DNA of 64,000 nt from Streptomyces sp. STR69 (GTDB lineage Bacteria; Actinomycetota; Actinomycetes; Streptomycetales; Streptomycetaceae). The stretch lies in assembly GCF_024519455.1 (NCBI RefSeq), contig NZ_JALJRY010000003.1, positions 383,675 through 447,674 on the forward strand. Reading direction: 5' to 3'. Below the pieces are notes generated by a model that saw only the letters and a list, made by a program, of their open reading frames with translations, made no database searches and was not told the origin of the DNA. Below are positions 23,731-32,211 of the stretch, piece by piece; position 1 is the first letter of the stretch, and the number at the start of each line of letters is the position of its first letter. Position numbers and translations under genes: made by a program.

Positions 23731-26054
23731 ACGCCGTCCTTGAGGTCCATGACCTGACGGTCGCCGTCGGCGTGGGGCGACGCCCGCCGGTGCCCGTGGT
23801 GCGAGGCGTCGATCTCGTCCTTCGCCGCGGTGAAGTACTGGGCCTGGTGGGCGAGTCGGGGACCGGCAAGACCCTCACCGCACTCTCCCTCATGGGGCTC
23901 GCGCCGCCGGGCGCAACGGTGGGCGGGTCGGTACGGCTGCTGGGCGAGGAGCTGCTGGGGCTGCCGGAGCGGGAGTTGGCGCGGGTGCGCGGGCGCCGGA
24001 TCGCCATGGTCTTCCAGGACCCGCTGCACGCCTTCACCCCGGTGCGGCGGGTCGGCGACCAGCTCGCGGAGGCGGTGCGCATCCACCAACGCCCGCGCCC
24101 GCAGCGGGAGTCGGCGCAGCGGCGGGCGGTGGAGCTGCTGGACTTCGTAGGGGTGCCGGAGCCTGCACGGGCCTCTCGTGCCTACCCGCATCAGCTGTCC
24201 GGGGGGATGCTGCAACGGGCGATGATCGCGATGGCGATGGCCAACGGCCCCGATGTCCTGGTCGCGGACGAGCCCACCAGCGCGCTCGATGTCACCGTGC
24301 AGGCACAGGTGTTGGACGCCCTCGCCGACGCCCGCCGGGAGACCGGCGCGGCCCTGCTGCTGGTCACGCACGACCTCGGCGTGATCGCGGGCACGGCGGA
24401 CCGGGTCGCCGTGCTGTACGCGGGCCGGGTCGTGGAGACGGGCCCGGTCGAGGCGGTACTCACCCGCCCCCGGATGCCTTACACGGTCGGACTCGTCGGC
24501 TCGGTACCGCGGACCGATGCCCGGGTCCCCCTCACCCCGATACCGGGAACGGCCCCGACACCGGGCACGACGGGTCCCGGCTGCGCCTTCGCACCCCGCT
24601 GCCCGCTCACCCAGCCGGAGTGCGAAACCTCCGACATCCCCCTCGTGGGCGTGGACAGCCCCTCCCGCGCCGGCCTCGCCGGCCCCGCCACGCACGAGGC
24701 GGCGTGCCGCCGGATCCCCCTGGTCATCCACCGGACGGCGACGGGACTGTTTCCGCCGGGCGGGGCATGGGCTGTCGTGGGCGGGAAGCACGCCGGACCT
24801 GTCGGGACGCGCGGCGTCCACGGCGCTGGACCCCACCCGAGCGGGCAACCCGCGCTACCGGGCAGAGGATCGGCCGTCCCGGGCCGGGGCCACACCACGC
24901 CGGGTGGAAGACACGCCCTCCCAAGTGCCCTCCAGTCGACGGCGTTTCCCCTGTCCCGCCCCGGCCCGGCCGCCCCCGAGGTCGTGCTCCGGGTTTCCGG
25001 TCTCGCCAAGACGTACGTGCCCGTCAGTGGTCGGCGCCGTCGTGAGCGGGCGGTTCGGGCGGTCGAGGACGTCGATCTGGAGGTGTGCCGCGGGGAGACC
25101 CTCGCGTTGGTCGGTGAGTCCGGGGCCGGGAAGTCGACGGCGCTGATGGAGATCGTGTCGCTCACCGCCCCGGAGGCGGGGATCGTGGAGATCCTCGGGC
25201 AGGATGTCGCACGGCTGACCCGGCGGACCGCGCGACTGCTGCGCGGTGCCGTGCAGATCGTGCCGCAGGATCCCCTGTCGAGTCTGGATCCGCGGATGCC
25301 GGTGGGCGACATCGTCGCCGAGCCGTTGTATGCGCGGCGGGTGCCACGGGGCGTCGTAGAGTCGCGGATTCCGCGGTTGCTGACTCAGGTGGGTCTGGAT
25401 CCGGCGGACGCGGAACGTTATCCGCATCAGTTCTCCGGGGGGCAGCGCCAGCGTGTCGCCATCGCGCGCGCCCTGGCCGTGGAGCCCGCGCTGCTGCTGC
25501 TCGACGAGCCGGTGTCCGCGCTGGACGTGTCCGTGCAGGCCCAGATCCTGGATCTGTTGCTCCGGCTGAAGCGGGAGTTGGGGCCGGCGTATCTGCTGGT
25601 GTCGCACGATCTGGCGGTGGTCCGGCAGATCGCCGACCGGGTGTCCGTGATGTATGGCGGACGGGTCGTGGAGACGGGGCCCGTCGCCGAGGTGTTCGAC
25701 GGGCCCCGCCATCCCTACGCGCGGGCGCTGCTGTCGGCCGTCCCGCTGCCCGACCCGGTCGCCGAGCGCGCCCGGCGCCGGATCGTGCTGCCCGGCGAAC
25801 CCCCGGCCGGCGTACCGCTCGTCGGGGGATGCCGTTTCCGGCCCCGTTGTCCCGTCGCCGCGGCCCTGTCGGCCGGGCGGCGGATGCGCTGCGAGACCGA
25901 GGTCCCGCGGCCGTCCCAGGTCACCCCGGCCGGCACCCATACGGTGGCGTGCCACTTCCCGCACCGGGGACTGCCCTGGGAGGGGACACGGACAGACCGG
26001 GGGACGACCGGTCGGCCCTGGAGCGAGCCGCCGGACCGTCCTCCGGTCCGCTGA
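23727..26054 (+). CDS. Fused double-ATPase of the oligopeptide importer (OppD-OppF)
   Basis: A 775-residue protein with two complete ABC ATPases. Domain 1 (about 1-300): GESGTGKT, LSGGMLQR, VLVADEPTSALD, then an oligopeptide C-terminal tail with GCAFAPRCPLTQPEC. Domain 2 (about 420-740): GESGAGKST, FSGGQRQR, LLLLDEPVSALD, and a tail with GCRFRPRCPVAA. The linker (about residues 335-415) is Gly/Pro/His-rich low-complexity sequence that looks like drifted spacer. Both ATP sites look intact. Energises uptake by the two upstream permeases. Confidence 0.92.
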   Translation: MNAVLEVHDLTVAVGVGRRPPVPVVRGVDLVLRRGEVLGLVGESGTGKTLTALSLMGLAPPGATVGGSVRLLGEELLGLPERELARVRGRRIAMVFQDPLHAFTPVRRVGDQLAEAVRIHQRPRPQRESAQRRAVELLDFVGVPEPARASRAYPHQLSGGMLQRAMIAMAMANGPDVLVADEPTSALDVTVQAQVLDALADARRETGAALLLVTHDLGVIAGTADRVAVLYAGRVVETGPVEAVLTRPRMPYTVGLVGSVPRTDARVPLTPIPGTAPTPGTTGPGCAFAPRCPLTQPECETSDIPLVGVDSPSRAGLAGPATHEAACRRIPLVIHRTATGLFPPGGAWAVVGGKHAGPVGTRGVHGAGPHPSGQPALPGRGSAVPGRGHTTPGGRHALPSALQSTAFPLSRPGPAAPEVVLRVSGLAKTYVPVSGRRRRERAVRAVEDVDLEVCRGETLALVGESGAGKSTALMEIVSLTAPEAGIVEILGQDVARLTRRTARLLRGAVQIVPQDPLSSLDPRMPVGDIVAEPLYARRVPRGVVESRIPRLLTQVGLDPADAERYPHQFSGGQRQRVAIARALAVEPALLLLDEPVSALDVSVQAQILDLLLRLKRELGPAYLLVSHDLAVVRQIADRVSVMYGGRVVETGPVAEVFDGPRHPYARALLSAVPLPDPVAERARRRIVLPGEPPAGVPLVGGCRFRPRCPVAAALSAGRRMRCETEVPRPSQVTPAGTHTVACHFPHRGLPWEGTRTDRGTTGRPWSEPPDRPPVR

Positions 26055-26084
26055 GCCTCGTGTGCCGTTGTCCGTACGGCCGCC

Positions 26085-26237
26085 TCAGCAACAGGCGCCG
26101 CTCGCACCGCTCGACTGGGCAATGCCCTCGCGCAAGGGATGCGTGGTGGCGCCCGAACCGTTCAACCAGAGTCCGCTCGTCACTAGCCCACCGACGAAGA
26201 CGACGATTGCGATGAGCGTGAATACTTTGATGCTCAT
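26085..26237 (-). CDS. 50-residue peptide with N-terminal hydrophobic segment and Cys-Cys end (candidate signalling propeptide)
   Basis: Too short for usual gene calling. ATG 26237 follows AGGAG by seven bases (GGAGAGGAGATTTTC). The product reads MSIKVFTLIAIVVFVGGLVT then SGLWLNGSGATTHPLREGIA then QSSGASGACC. One basic residue precedes a hydrophobic segment (5-25) that can act as a signal peptide or a membrane anchor, followed by a small polar tail of about 25 residues ending in two cysteines. It lies 31 bases past the importer ATPase and diverges from an HTH/TPR regulator. That position is typical of RRNPP-type propeptides, although the sequence itself matches no family I know. A small membrane protein is the main alternative. 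Confidence 0.65.
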   Translation of the reverse strand: MSIKVFTLIAIVVFVGGLVTSGLWLNGSGATTHPLREGIAQSSGASGACC

Positions 26238-26514
26238 GAAAATCTCCTCTCCGAGCATTTACGGATGACGCGTTGACAAGATGAGTCAACAAGAACTTAC
26301 TCAATCAGTCAAGTATTAATCTCACAAAAGACGATCTCGAAAAGCGGAATGCCCACACCCAAATGAAGTTTGAATTAACGCAAATTCAGAAAATGCCAGC
26401 CCAGACCACTTCGCGCCAGCGAATCGATCAAGAAGACTCCATTGGATGGCAGGCGACTTACTGGTAACGTTGATCTGTCATCCCGGTGGTCATAGCCACC
26501 TCCTAGGAGCCCAC
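26238..26514. promoter_or_regulatory. AT-rich divergent control region with TTGAC/GTCAA repeats
   Basis: This 277-base gap between the small peptide gene and the TPR regulator is far AT-richer than the genes around it. It has the inverted repeat GTTGAC-N7-GTCAAC (26272-26290) and a further AGTCAA at 26307-26312; on the minus strand these read as spaced TTGAC boxes, about 67 to 30 bases upstream of the peptide's ATG. They could be -35 elements, regulator operators, or both. Toward the regulator, TTACTGGTAAC (about 26459-26469) is partly palindromic and TAGGAG gives the ribosome site. Confidence 0.5.
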
Positions 26515-27870
26515 ATGGACCCTCTCGAAAACACGACGACCGCAGGGCTGGGCAACCGCATCCGGCTGCTGCGCGGCAAACGTGGCCTCAAGCAGCAGGA
26601 CCTGGCGTCCAGCGAGATTTCGGCGAGCTACATCTCCTTGATCGAATCCGGCAAGCGCGCACCGTCGGACGCGGTGCTCGCCGCCCTCGCGGAGCGCCTC
26701 GGCTGCTCTGCCGAGTACCTGCGCAGCGGACGGGACGACCACGAGCTGGAGGAGGCCCGCCTGCGGCTGGCCTTCGGCGAGATGGCCCTGCGCAACGGCA
26801 GCAACGGCGAGGCCCTGCAGACCCTCAGCGAGCTGCTGACCAGGCCCACCCTCCTGGACGTCTCGATGACCCGGCGGGCGCGCATGGGGCAGGCCTCCGC
26901 GCTGGAGAAGCTCGACCGCACCGAGGCCGCCATCGCGGTCCTGGAGGAACTCCAGCGGGACCCCGACCTGGCGCCGGGTTCAGCCGAGTGGTGCCAGATC
27001 GCGGTCGCCCTGTGCCGCTGCTATCGCAACGCCGGCGACATCACGCTCAGCATCGAGATCGGCGAGCGCGCCATGGCCCGGCTGGACGCCCTCGGCCTGG
27101 ACGTGACGGTCGACCACGTCCAGCTCGGTGCCACCCTCATGGGCTCGTTCCACATGCGCGGCGACCTCATCCACGCCCAGCTGATGGGCGGCAAGCTCCT
27201 GGACGCCGCCGAGAAGCAGGGCGCGAGGGCAGCGCGTGGCGCCGTCTACTGGAACGCCGGTCTTGTGGCCCGTTCCCGCGGCCAGCTCAACGAGGCCCTG
27301 GCCCTGGTGGAGCGGGCGCTCGCGCTGATGTCCGAGGACGACAACCTGCGCCACCTCGCCATGCTCAAGATGAACTACGGCTCCCTGCTGCTCCAGGTCG
27401 ACGAGCCCGAACCGGCGCGCGGCAAGCAGCTGCTGGAGGAGGCGCAGCAACTCCTGGCCGAGGTGGGCAACGCGCCGGAGCTCGCCCAGTGCGAGATCGG
27501 TCTCGCCGACGCCGACGCGATGCTCGGGCAGTGGGACGAGGCCGCGGCGCACGCCGAGCGGGCCCTCGGGCTGACCGGCACCGAGTCCCGCATCCAGGCG
27601 GTCGGCGCGCGCGGCACGCTCGCCGAGATCCAGCTGATGCGCGGCAACCACGAGCAGGCCGCACAGTATCTGCAGGCCGCCACCCGGCAGCTGCGCCAGT
27701 TCCGGCCCTCCCACCAGGTGGCCCTCAACTGGCGTTACCTGGGCGACCTGTGGAAGCGGCAGGGCAACACCGCCGAGGCGCTCAAGGCGTACGACCGGGC
27801 GCTGTCGGCCGCCGGTATGGCACCGCACCGCGACCCCGGGCAGATCCTCTCCGAGCAGCACCGCGCCTGA
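26515..27870 (+). CDS. XRE-type HTH regulator with TPR peptide-receptor-like domain
   Basis: The 451-residue protein starts at ATG 26515 after TAGGAG. Residues about 11-72 form an HTH_3 domain (GLKQQDLASSEISASYISLIESG with the recognition helix). From about 75 to 440 it is built of TPR-like helical pairs with recurring A-x-x-x-L-D/A-x-A spacing (WDEAAAHAERALGL, GNHEQAAQYLQAA, GNTAEALKAYDRALSA). HTH plus TPR is the architecture of RRNPP receptors (PlcR, Rgg, PrgX), which bind imported peptides; the length is greater than most of those. Divergent from the 50-residue peptide gene and beside a complete peptide importer. Some Streptomyces XRE-TPR proteins may sense other ligands. Confidence 0.85.
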   Translation: MDPLENTTTAGLGNRIRLLRGKRGLKQQDLASSEISASYISLIESGKRAPSDAVLAALAERLGCSAEYLRSGRDDHELEEARLRLAFGEMALRNGSNGEALQTLSELLTRPTLLDVSMTRRARMGQASALEKLDRTEAAIAVLEELQRDPDLAPGSAEWCQIAVALCRCYRNAGDITLSIEIGERAMARLDALGLDVTVDHVQLGATLMGSFHMRGDLIHAQLMGGKLLDAAEKQGARAARGAVYWNAGLVARSRGQLNEALALVERALALMSEDDNLRHLAMLKMNYGSLLLQVDEPEPARGKQLLEEAQQLLAEVGNAPELAQCEIGLADADAMLGQWDEAAAHAERALGLTGTESRIQAVGARGTLAEIQLMRGNHEQAAQYLQAATRQLRQFRPSHQVALNWRYLGDLWKRQGNTAEALKAYDRALSAAGMAPHRDPGQILSEQHRA

Positions 27871-28175
27871 ACTGCCCGCCGTTTTCCCGAATCCGGTACG
27901 GACCTTTGCCCCTCACCCCCGCCAAAGGCACGGACCTTTCGGCGTCGAGCGGTCCGACGGGGCAGGCGACCCGGTTCCGTTTCCGGCCGGATCCGCGCCC
28001 TCCGAACCCCCCGCCTGGAAGAGTGCCCGGGGCGGGGGGTTCGCCGTGTCTCCGTTCGACGGGCCGTGAGGGCGGGAAATCCGTCGGTGAATTCCGCCCG
28101 GTCTCCCGCCGCCGGAATTCCCTTACACGGCACGGGAGTTGGTATTCCGGCGGGGGTCGGTGAATTCGGCGGAGT
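27871..28175. terminator. Convergent intergenic region with strong hairpin at 28003-28043
   Basis: CGAACCCCCCGCC (28003-28015) pairs perfectly over 13 bp with GGCGGGGGGTTCG (28031-28043), ending both the TPR regulator and the Pep2 gene. Upstream, ACGGACCTTT occurs twice (about 27898 and 27932) with an internal CCTTTG/CAAAGG pairing. I see no gene in the rest of this gap. Confidence 0.75.
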
Positions 28176-29600
28176 TCAGCGGGCGGTGTTCGCCAGCCGG
28201 TGCACGGCGGCGAGCGGGACCTTCAACCGGTCGGGGCGGTGGCGGGATTCGTATACGGCCTCGTACACGGCCTTGTCCGCCTCGAGGGCGCGCAGCGCGA
28301 CCGGTTGGCAGCGCGGGTCCTCCCGCCCGGCCGAGGCGTATCCCTCGATGAACGCCCGCCGGTTGCGCACCGCCCACGCATAGGCGCGCCGGCGTCGGCG
28401 CAGTCGCCGCGCGGGCGAGCCCTCCTCCCCCGGGTCGCCGGACTCGCGGGCGGCCAGGCCGGTGCGGGCCGCGTAGTCGAAGGAGCGCAGCATGCCCGCG
28501 ATGTCCCGCAACACCGGTTGCGGGCGGGCGCGTTCGGCGGCGGGCCGGGCAGGTTCGCCCTCGAAGTCGACGATCCGCCAGCCGTCCGCGGTGCGCAGCG
28601 CCTGGCCCAGATGGAGATCTCCGTGGGTGCGCTGGGCGAAGACGGGGCTGCCGCGCCCGGCGACCCGGGCGTAGTCGTCGAAGAGGGCGCCGAGCCGGGT
28701 GGTGTAGCGGGCGAGTGCCGGAACCTCCTCGGCGGCCTCCTTGAGCCGCATGTTCATGCGTGCCGCTTCCTCGGCCACGTCCTGTGCCGTGAGGCGGTTT
28801 CGGCCGAACGCCTTGCCCAGCGCGCCGTGCACGTCCGCCACGGCTCGGCCGAGCCCGTGCGCGTGCGCGGTGAAGCCGCCGGTGGCCGGGGCGGTGCGGC
28901 CCACGCCGTCCATGCAGTCGCCCGCCTGCCGCACCGCCTCCTCCCAGCCGTCGCGAGCGTCGGGCAGGAACTCCTCGATCAGGCCGAGCACCAGGCCCTC
29001 CGCGCCCTGGGCGTCGCTGTGCAGCGCCCCGTAGAGGTGGGGGGTGCGGGCGCAGTGCTGCCGGGTGAGCGCGTGCAGGGCCTCGACCTCGGTGTGCGGT
29101 CCCGGTTCGGGGCGGCGGAAGATCTTGAGGAGGATCCGGCCGCCGTACGCCACGGCCGTGTTGCTCATCTCGCCGTCGAGCGGGTGGGGCACGAGGCCGA
29201 CGGGCAGGGGGTAGCGGCCGGTGCGTTCCAGGCGCAGGCCGGGGTCGGTGCCGGGGCCCGCGAGGGTGCGCAGCAGCAGCCCGAGCAGGGCGCCGTCGGC
29301 GAGGGCGTCGTAGACCTGCCAGCCCTGGAAGGGGCCGGTGGGCACGGTGGCGATGGCGGCCGGTTCGAGGCGGGTGGGGAGGTGGGGGTGCAGGCCGAGC
29401 AGGAGTTGGTAGTCGAGGACCGACCGGTCCTCGCGCCGGGCCGAGACCACGGCGTGCAGCAGCAGGGGCGGTTCGGTGCCGAGCACGGTGGCGGCTCTGG
29501 CTTCGAGCCGTGCTCCGCCGTAGCGGGCGTCGAACCATCGGCGGCCCTCCAGCCATGGTGCGAGGGCCGGCAGCAGGGGTTCGAGGATGCCGTCGCTCAT
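28176..29600 (-). CDS. pep2: Maltokinase (Pep2/Mak)
   Basis: The 474-residue enzyme phosphorylates maltose with ATP to maltose-1-phosphate, the GlgE donor. Key segments are the N-terminal LAPWLEGRRWFDARYGGARLE typical of actinobacterial maltokinase, and a kinase-like C-lobe with THGDLHLGQALR (catalytic HGDLHLGQ) and WRIVDFEGEPARP (metal-binding Asp). Start ATG 29600 overlaps the glgE stop (29597-29600), so translation is coupled. No treS is fused or adjacent, so maltose would have to come from elsewhere, or maltose-1-phosphate from a GlgM. Confidence 0.93.
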   Translation of the reverse strand: MSDGILEPLLPALAPWLEGRRWFDARYGGARLEARAATVLGTEPPLLLHAVVSARREDRSVLDYQLLLGLHPHLPTRLEPAAIATVPTGPFQGWQVYDALADGALLGLLLRTLAGPGTDPGLRLERTGRYPLPVGLVPHPLDGEMSNTAVAYGGRILLKIFRRPEPGPHTEVEALHALTRQHCARTPHLYGALHSDAQGAEGLVLGLIEEFLPDARDGWEEAVRQAGDCMDGVGRTAPATGGFTAHAHGLGRAVADVHGALGKAFGRNRLTAQDVAEEAARMNMRLKEAAEEVPALARYTTRLGALFDDYARVAGRGSPVFAQRTHGDLHLGQALRTADGWRIVDFEGEPARPAAERARPQPVLRDIAGMLRSFDYAARTGLAARESGDPGEEGSPARRLRRRRRAYAWAVRNRRAFIEGYASAGREDPRCQPVALRALEADKAVYEAVYESRHRPDRLKVPLAAVHRLANTAR

Positions 29601-31585
29601 GTTCCCTCCGCGGGTGTGAGCACGTGCGCGACCTGGTGGGCCGGATCGAGGCGTACGTAGGTGGACTCGCCCCAGGCGTAGGTCTCGCCGGTGAGTTCGT
29701 CGCGCAGCTTGCGGGTGCCGTCGGCGGGCAGGCCGAGGGCGGCCGGGTCGCAGGTGACGGTGGCCTCGTGGGCGTGGTGCGGGTCGAGGTTGACGATCAC
29801 GAGCACCAAGTCGGTGGAGCCGTCGGGGAGTTCGACGTGTTTGGTGTAGGCGAGGAGCTGGTCGTTGTCCGTGCTCTGCAGGCGCAGGTTGCGCAACTCC
29901 TGGAGTGCGGGGTGCTGTCGGCGGATCCGGTTGAGGAGGGTGATCAGCGGGGCGATGGTGCGGCCCTCGGCCTCCGCCGACGCCCAGTCCCGGGGCCGGA
30001 GTTGGTACTTCTCCGAGGCGAGGTAGTCCTCGGTGTCCTCCGCCAGCGGGGTGTTCTCGCAGAGTTCGTAGCCGGCGTAGACGCCCCAGCTCGGCGCGGC
30101 GGTCGCGGCGAGCACGGCCCGGACCTCGAAGGCGGGCCTGCCACCGTGCTGGAGGTAGGCGTGCAGGATGTCGGGGGTGTTCACGAAGAGGTTGGGCCGC
30201 AGGAAGTCGGCGCTGTCCCGGGCGAGTTCGGGGAGGTAGGCGGTCAGTTCGGCCTTGGTGTTCTTCCAGGTGAAGTAGGTGTACGACTGCTGGAAGCCGG
30301 CCTGCGCCAGCGCGTGCACCATGGCCCGCCGGGTGAACGCCTCGGCGAGGAACAGCACGTCGGGGTCGGTGGCATCGACCTCGGCGATCAGCCACTCCCA
30401 GAACTGCACCGGTTTGGTGTGCGGGTTGTCGACGCGGAAGATGCGCACGCCCAGGGCCATCCAGTGCCGCACGATCCGCAGCGCCTCGGCGTACAGGCCC
30501 TCGGGGTCGCCGTCGAAGTCGAGTTGGTGGATGTCCTCGTACGTCTTGGGCGGGTTCTCGGCGTAGGCGATGGAGCCGTCGGCTCGGTGGTGGAACCACT
30601 CGGGGTGCTCGGTGAGCCAGGGGTGGTCCGGCGAGCACTGGAGGGCGAGGTCGAGGGCGACTTCGAGGCCCAACTCCCTTGCGGTGGCGACGAAATGGCG
30701 GAAGTCGTCCTCGGTGCCGAGGTCGGGGTGGATGGTGTCGTGGCCGCCGTGCCGGGATCCGATGGCCCAGGGCGAGCCGACGTCGTCGGGGCCGGCGTGG
30801 AGGGTGTTGTTCGCGCCCTTGCGATGGGTGGTGCCGATCGGATGGACGGGCGGGAGGTAGACGACGTCGAAGCCCATGGCGGCGACGGCGGGCAGCCGTT
30901 CGGCGGCCGTCCGCAGTGTGCCGCCGACCGGGCGGCTGCCCGCCCGGACCACCGCGCCCTCCGAGCGCGGGAACAGTTCGTACCAGGAGCCGACGAGGGC
31001 GCGCCGCCGTTCGACGCGCAGCGGCAGGGGCCGGGAGGCGGTGACGAGATCACGCAGCGCGTAGCGCCCCAGGGCGGCCGTCACCCGGGGGGTGGTGACG
31101 GCGGACAGCCGGGCCGGAGGGGGGCCCAGGGTGTCGCGGAGCGCGGCCACGGCCGCGGAGACCGCCTCCCGGCGGTCCGATGCGGTGATGCCGAGTGCCG
31201 CCCGTTCGTGCAGCAACGCGCCCTCGGTCAGGGTGAGTTCGGTGTCGACGTCCGCCTCTAGCTTCAGCGCGGCGTCGTGCCGCCAGGTCTCCAGCGGGTC
31301 GGCCCAGGCCTCGACGCGGAAGGTCCACAGGCCCTCCGTGTCGGGCACCACGGTCGCCCGCCAGCGGTCGGCGTCCTCGTCGACGAGGGTCATCGGGACC
31401 CGGTGGGCGGGGCGCCCCGCGGGATCGTGCAGGACGACGTCCGCGGCGACGGCGCCGTGGCCCTCGCGGAAGACGGTGGCCGTGATGTCGAGGTGTTCTC
31501 CGGTCACGGCCTTGGCGGGCAGCTCCCCGTCCCGCACCCGTGGTCGGACGTCGAGGACGGGGATGCGCCCGGTCACCGGTGTCAT
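29597..31585 (-). CDS. glgE: Alpha-1,4-glucan:maltose-1-phosphate maltosyltransferase
   Basis: The 662-residue GH13_3 enzyme extends alpha-1,4-glucan by maltosyl units from maltose-1-phosphate. It has an N-terminal beta domain (about 1-110), an inserted helical domain, and a barrel holding VVYLPPVHPIG, RIFRVDNPHTKP (nucleophile Asp), VLFLAEAFTR (acid Glu) and FVNTPDIL. FTWKNTKAELTAYLPEL is typical. ATG 31585 follows GGAGGAG. In its operon, two DJ-1/PfpI genes and a ThDP enzyme precede it, an unusual setting for glgE. Confidence 0.95.
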   Translation of the reverse strand: MTPVTGRIPVLDVRPRVRDGELPAKAVTGEHLDITATVFREGHGAVAADVVLHDPAGRPAHRVPMTLVDEDADRWRATVVPDTEGLWTFRVEAWADPLETWRHDAALKLEADVDTELTLTEGALLHERAALGITASDRREAVSAAVAALRDTLGPPPARLSAVTTPRVTAALGRYALRDLVTASRPLPLRVERRRALVGSWYELFPRSEGAVVRAGSRPVGGTLRTAAERLPAVAAMGFDVVYLPPVHPIGTTHRKGANNTLHAGPDDVGSPWAIGSRHGGHDTIHPDLGTEDDFRHFVATARELGLEVALDLALQCSPDHPWLTEHPEWFHHRADGSIAYAENPPKTYEDIHQLDFDGDPEGLYAEALRIVRHWMALGVRIFRVDNPHTKPVQFWEWLIAEVDATDPDVLFLAEAFTRRAMVHALAQAGFQQSYTYFTWKNTKAELTAYLPELARDSADFLRPNLFVNTPDILHAYLQHGGRPAFEVRAVLAATAAPSWGVYAGYELCENTPLAEDTEDYLASEKYQLRPRDWASAEAEGRTIAPLITLLNRIRRQHPALQELRNLRLQSTDNDQLLAYTKHVELPDGSTDLVLVIVNLDPHHAHEATVTCDPAALGLPADGTRKLRDELTGETYAWGESTYVRLDPAHQVAHVLTPAEGT

Positions 31586-31612
31586 GGTTGACTCCTCCCC
31601 GGTCGGATCGCG

Positions 31613-32206
31613 TCAGCGGAGCCCGGTCGGGGCCGGCGTACGGGATGCGAGCAGGTCGATGATGGTCCGTGCGAAGAGGTGGCAGTGGTTGCCGGTGCGG
31701 CCGGTGACCAGGTCGTCGTGGATGACGACGTCCTGGTCGACGTACTCGCCGCCCATGTTCCGCAGGTCGCCCAGCAGGTTGTTGTGCACCACCGCGCGCC
31801 TGCCCTGCATCAGGCCCTGCACGGGTGCGGCGAGCCACATGCCATGGCAGATGATGCCCTTGAGGATCGCCGGGTCGGCGAACGCGCGGCGCAGGAACTG
31901 GCTGGCGGGCGGGAGCAGTTGGGGGTCCTCGGTGAAGCGCAGCCGGTCGGCGACCATCCCGGAGGGGACGATCACCGCGGAGTACTCCTTCAGCGCGAAC
32001 TCGTCGAGGTCCTCGAAGGACTCGGTGACCTCGAAGGGCATGCGGTGCTCATGACCCTGGAAGGTCATCTGCTCGTTGCCCCACAGCCGGGACAGGAAGT
32101 GGATCTCGGCTCCCTCCTCGGGGAAGCGGTACCGGTAGTAGAGGATCTCGGGCTCGTAGAAGTCGCTCTCCATCAGGACGGCGATCTTGTGACCGGACAG
32201 TCGCAC
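31613..32206 (-). CDS. DJ-1/PfpI-family protein
   Basis: The 197-residue protein starts at GTG 32206. Class I glutamine-amidotransferase-like fold: IAVLMESDFYEPEILYYRYR at the N-terminus, SAVIVPSGMVADRLR, and the nucleophile elbow ILKGIICHGMWLAAP with Cys followed by His, as in PfpI. Family members act as proteases, glyoxalase/deglycases or hydratases. It begins five bases after the ThDP gene stop and ends 27 bases before glgE, so it is in the same transcript. A second, longer DJ-1 protein is encoded at 33939. Confidence 0.85.
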   Translation of the reverse strand: MRLSGHKIAVLMESDFYEPEILYYRYRFPEEGAEIHFLSRLWGNEQMTFQGHEHRMPFEVTESFEDLDEFALKEYSAVIVPSGMVADRLRFTEDPQLLPPASQFLRRAFADPAILKGIICHGMWLAAPVQGLMQGRRAVVHNNLLGDLRNMGGEYVDQDVVIHDDLVTGRTGNHCHLFARTIIDLLASRTPAPTGLR

Positions 32207-32211
32207 GGCGG

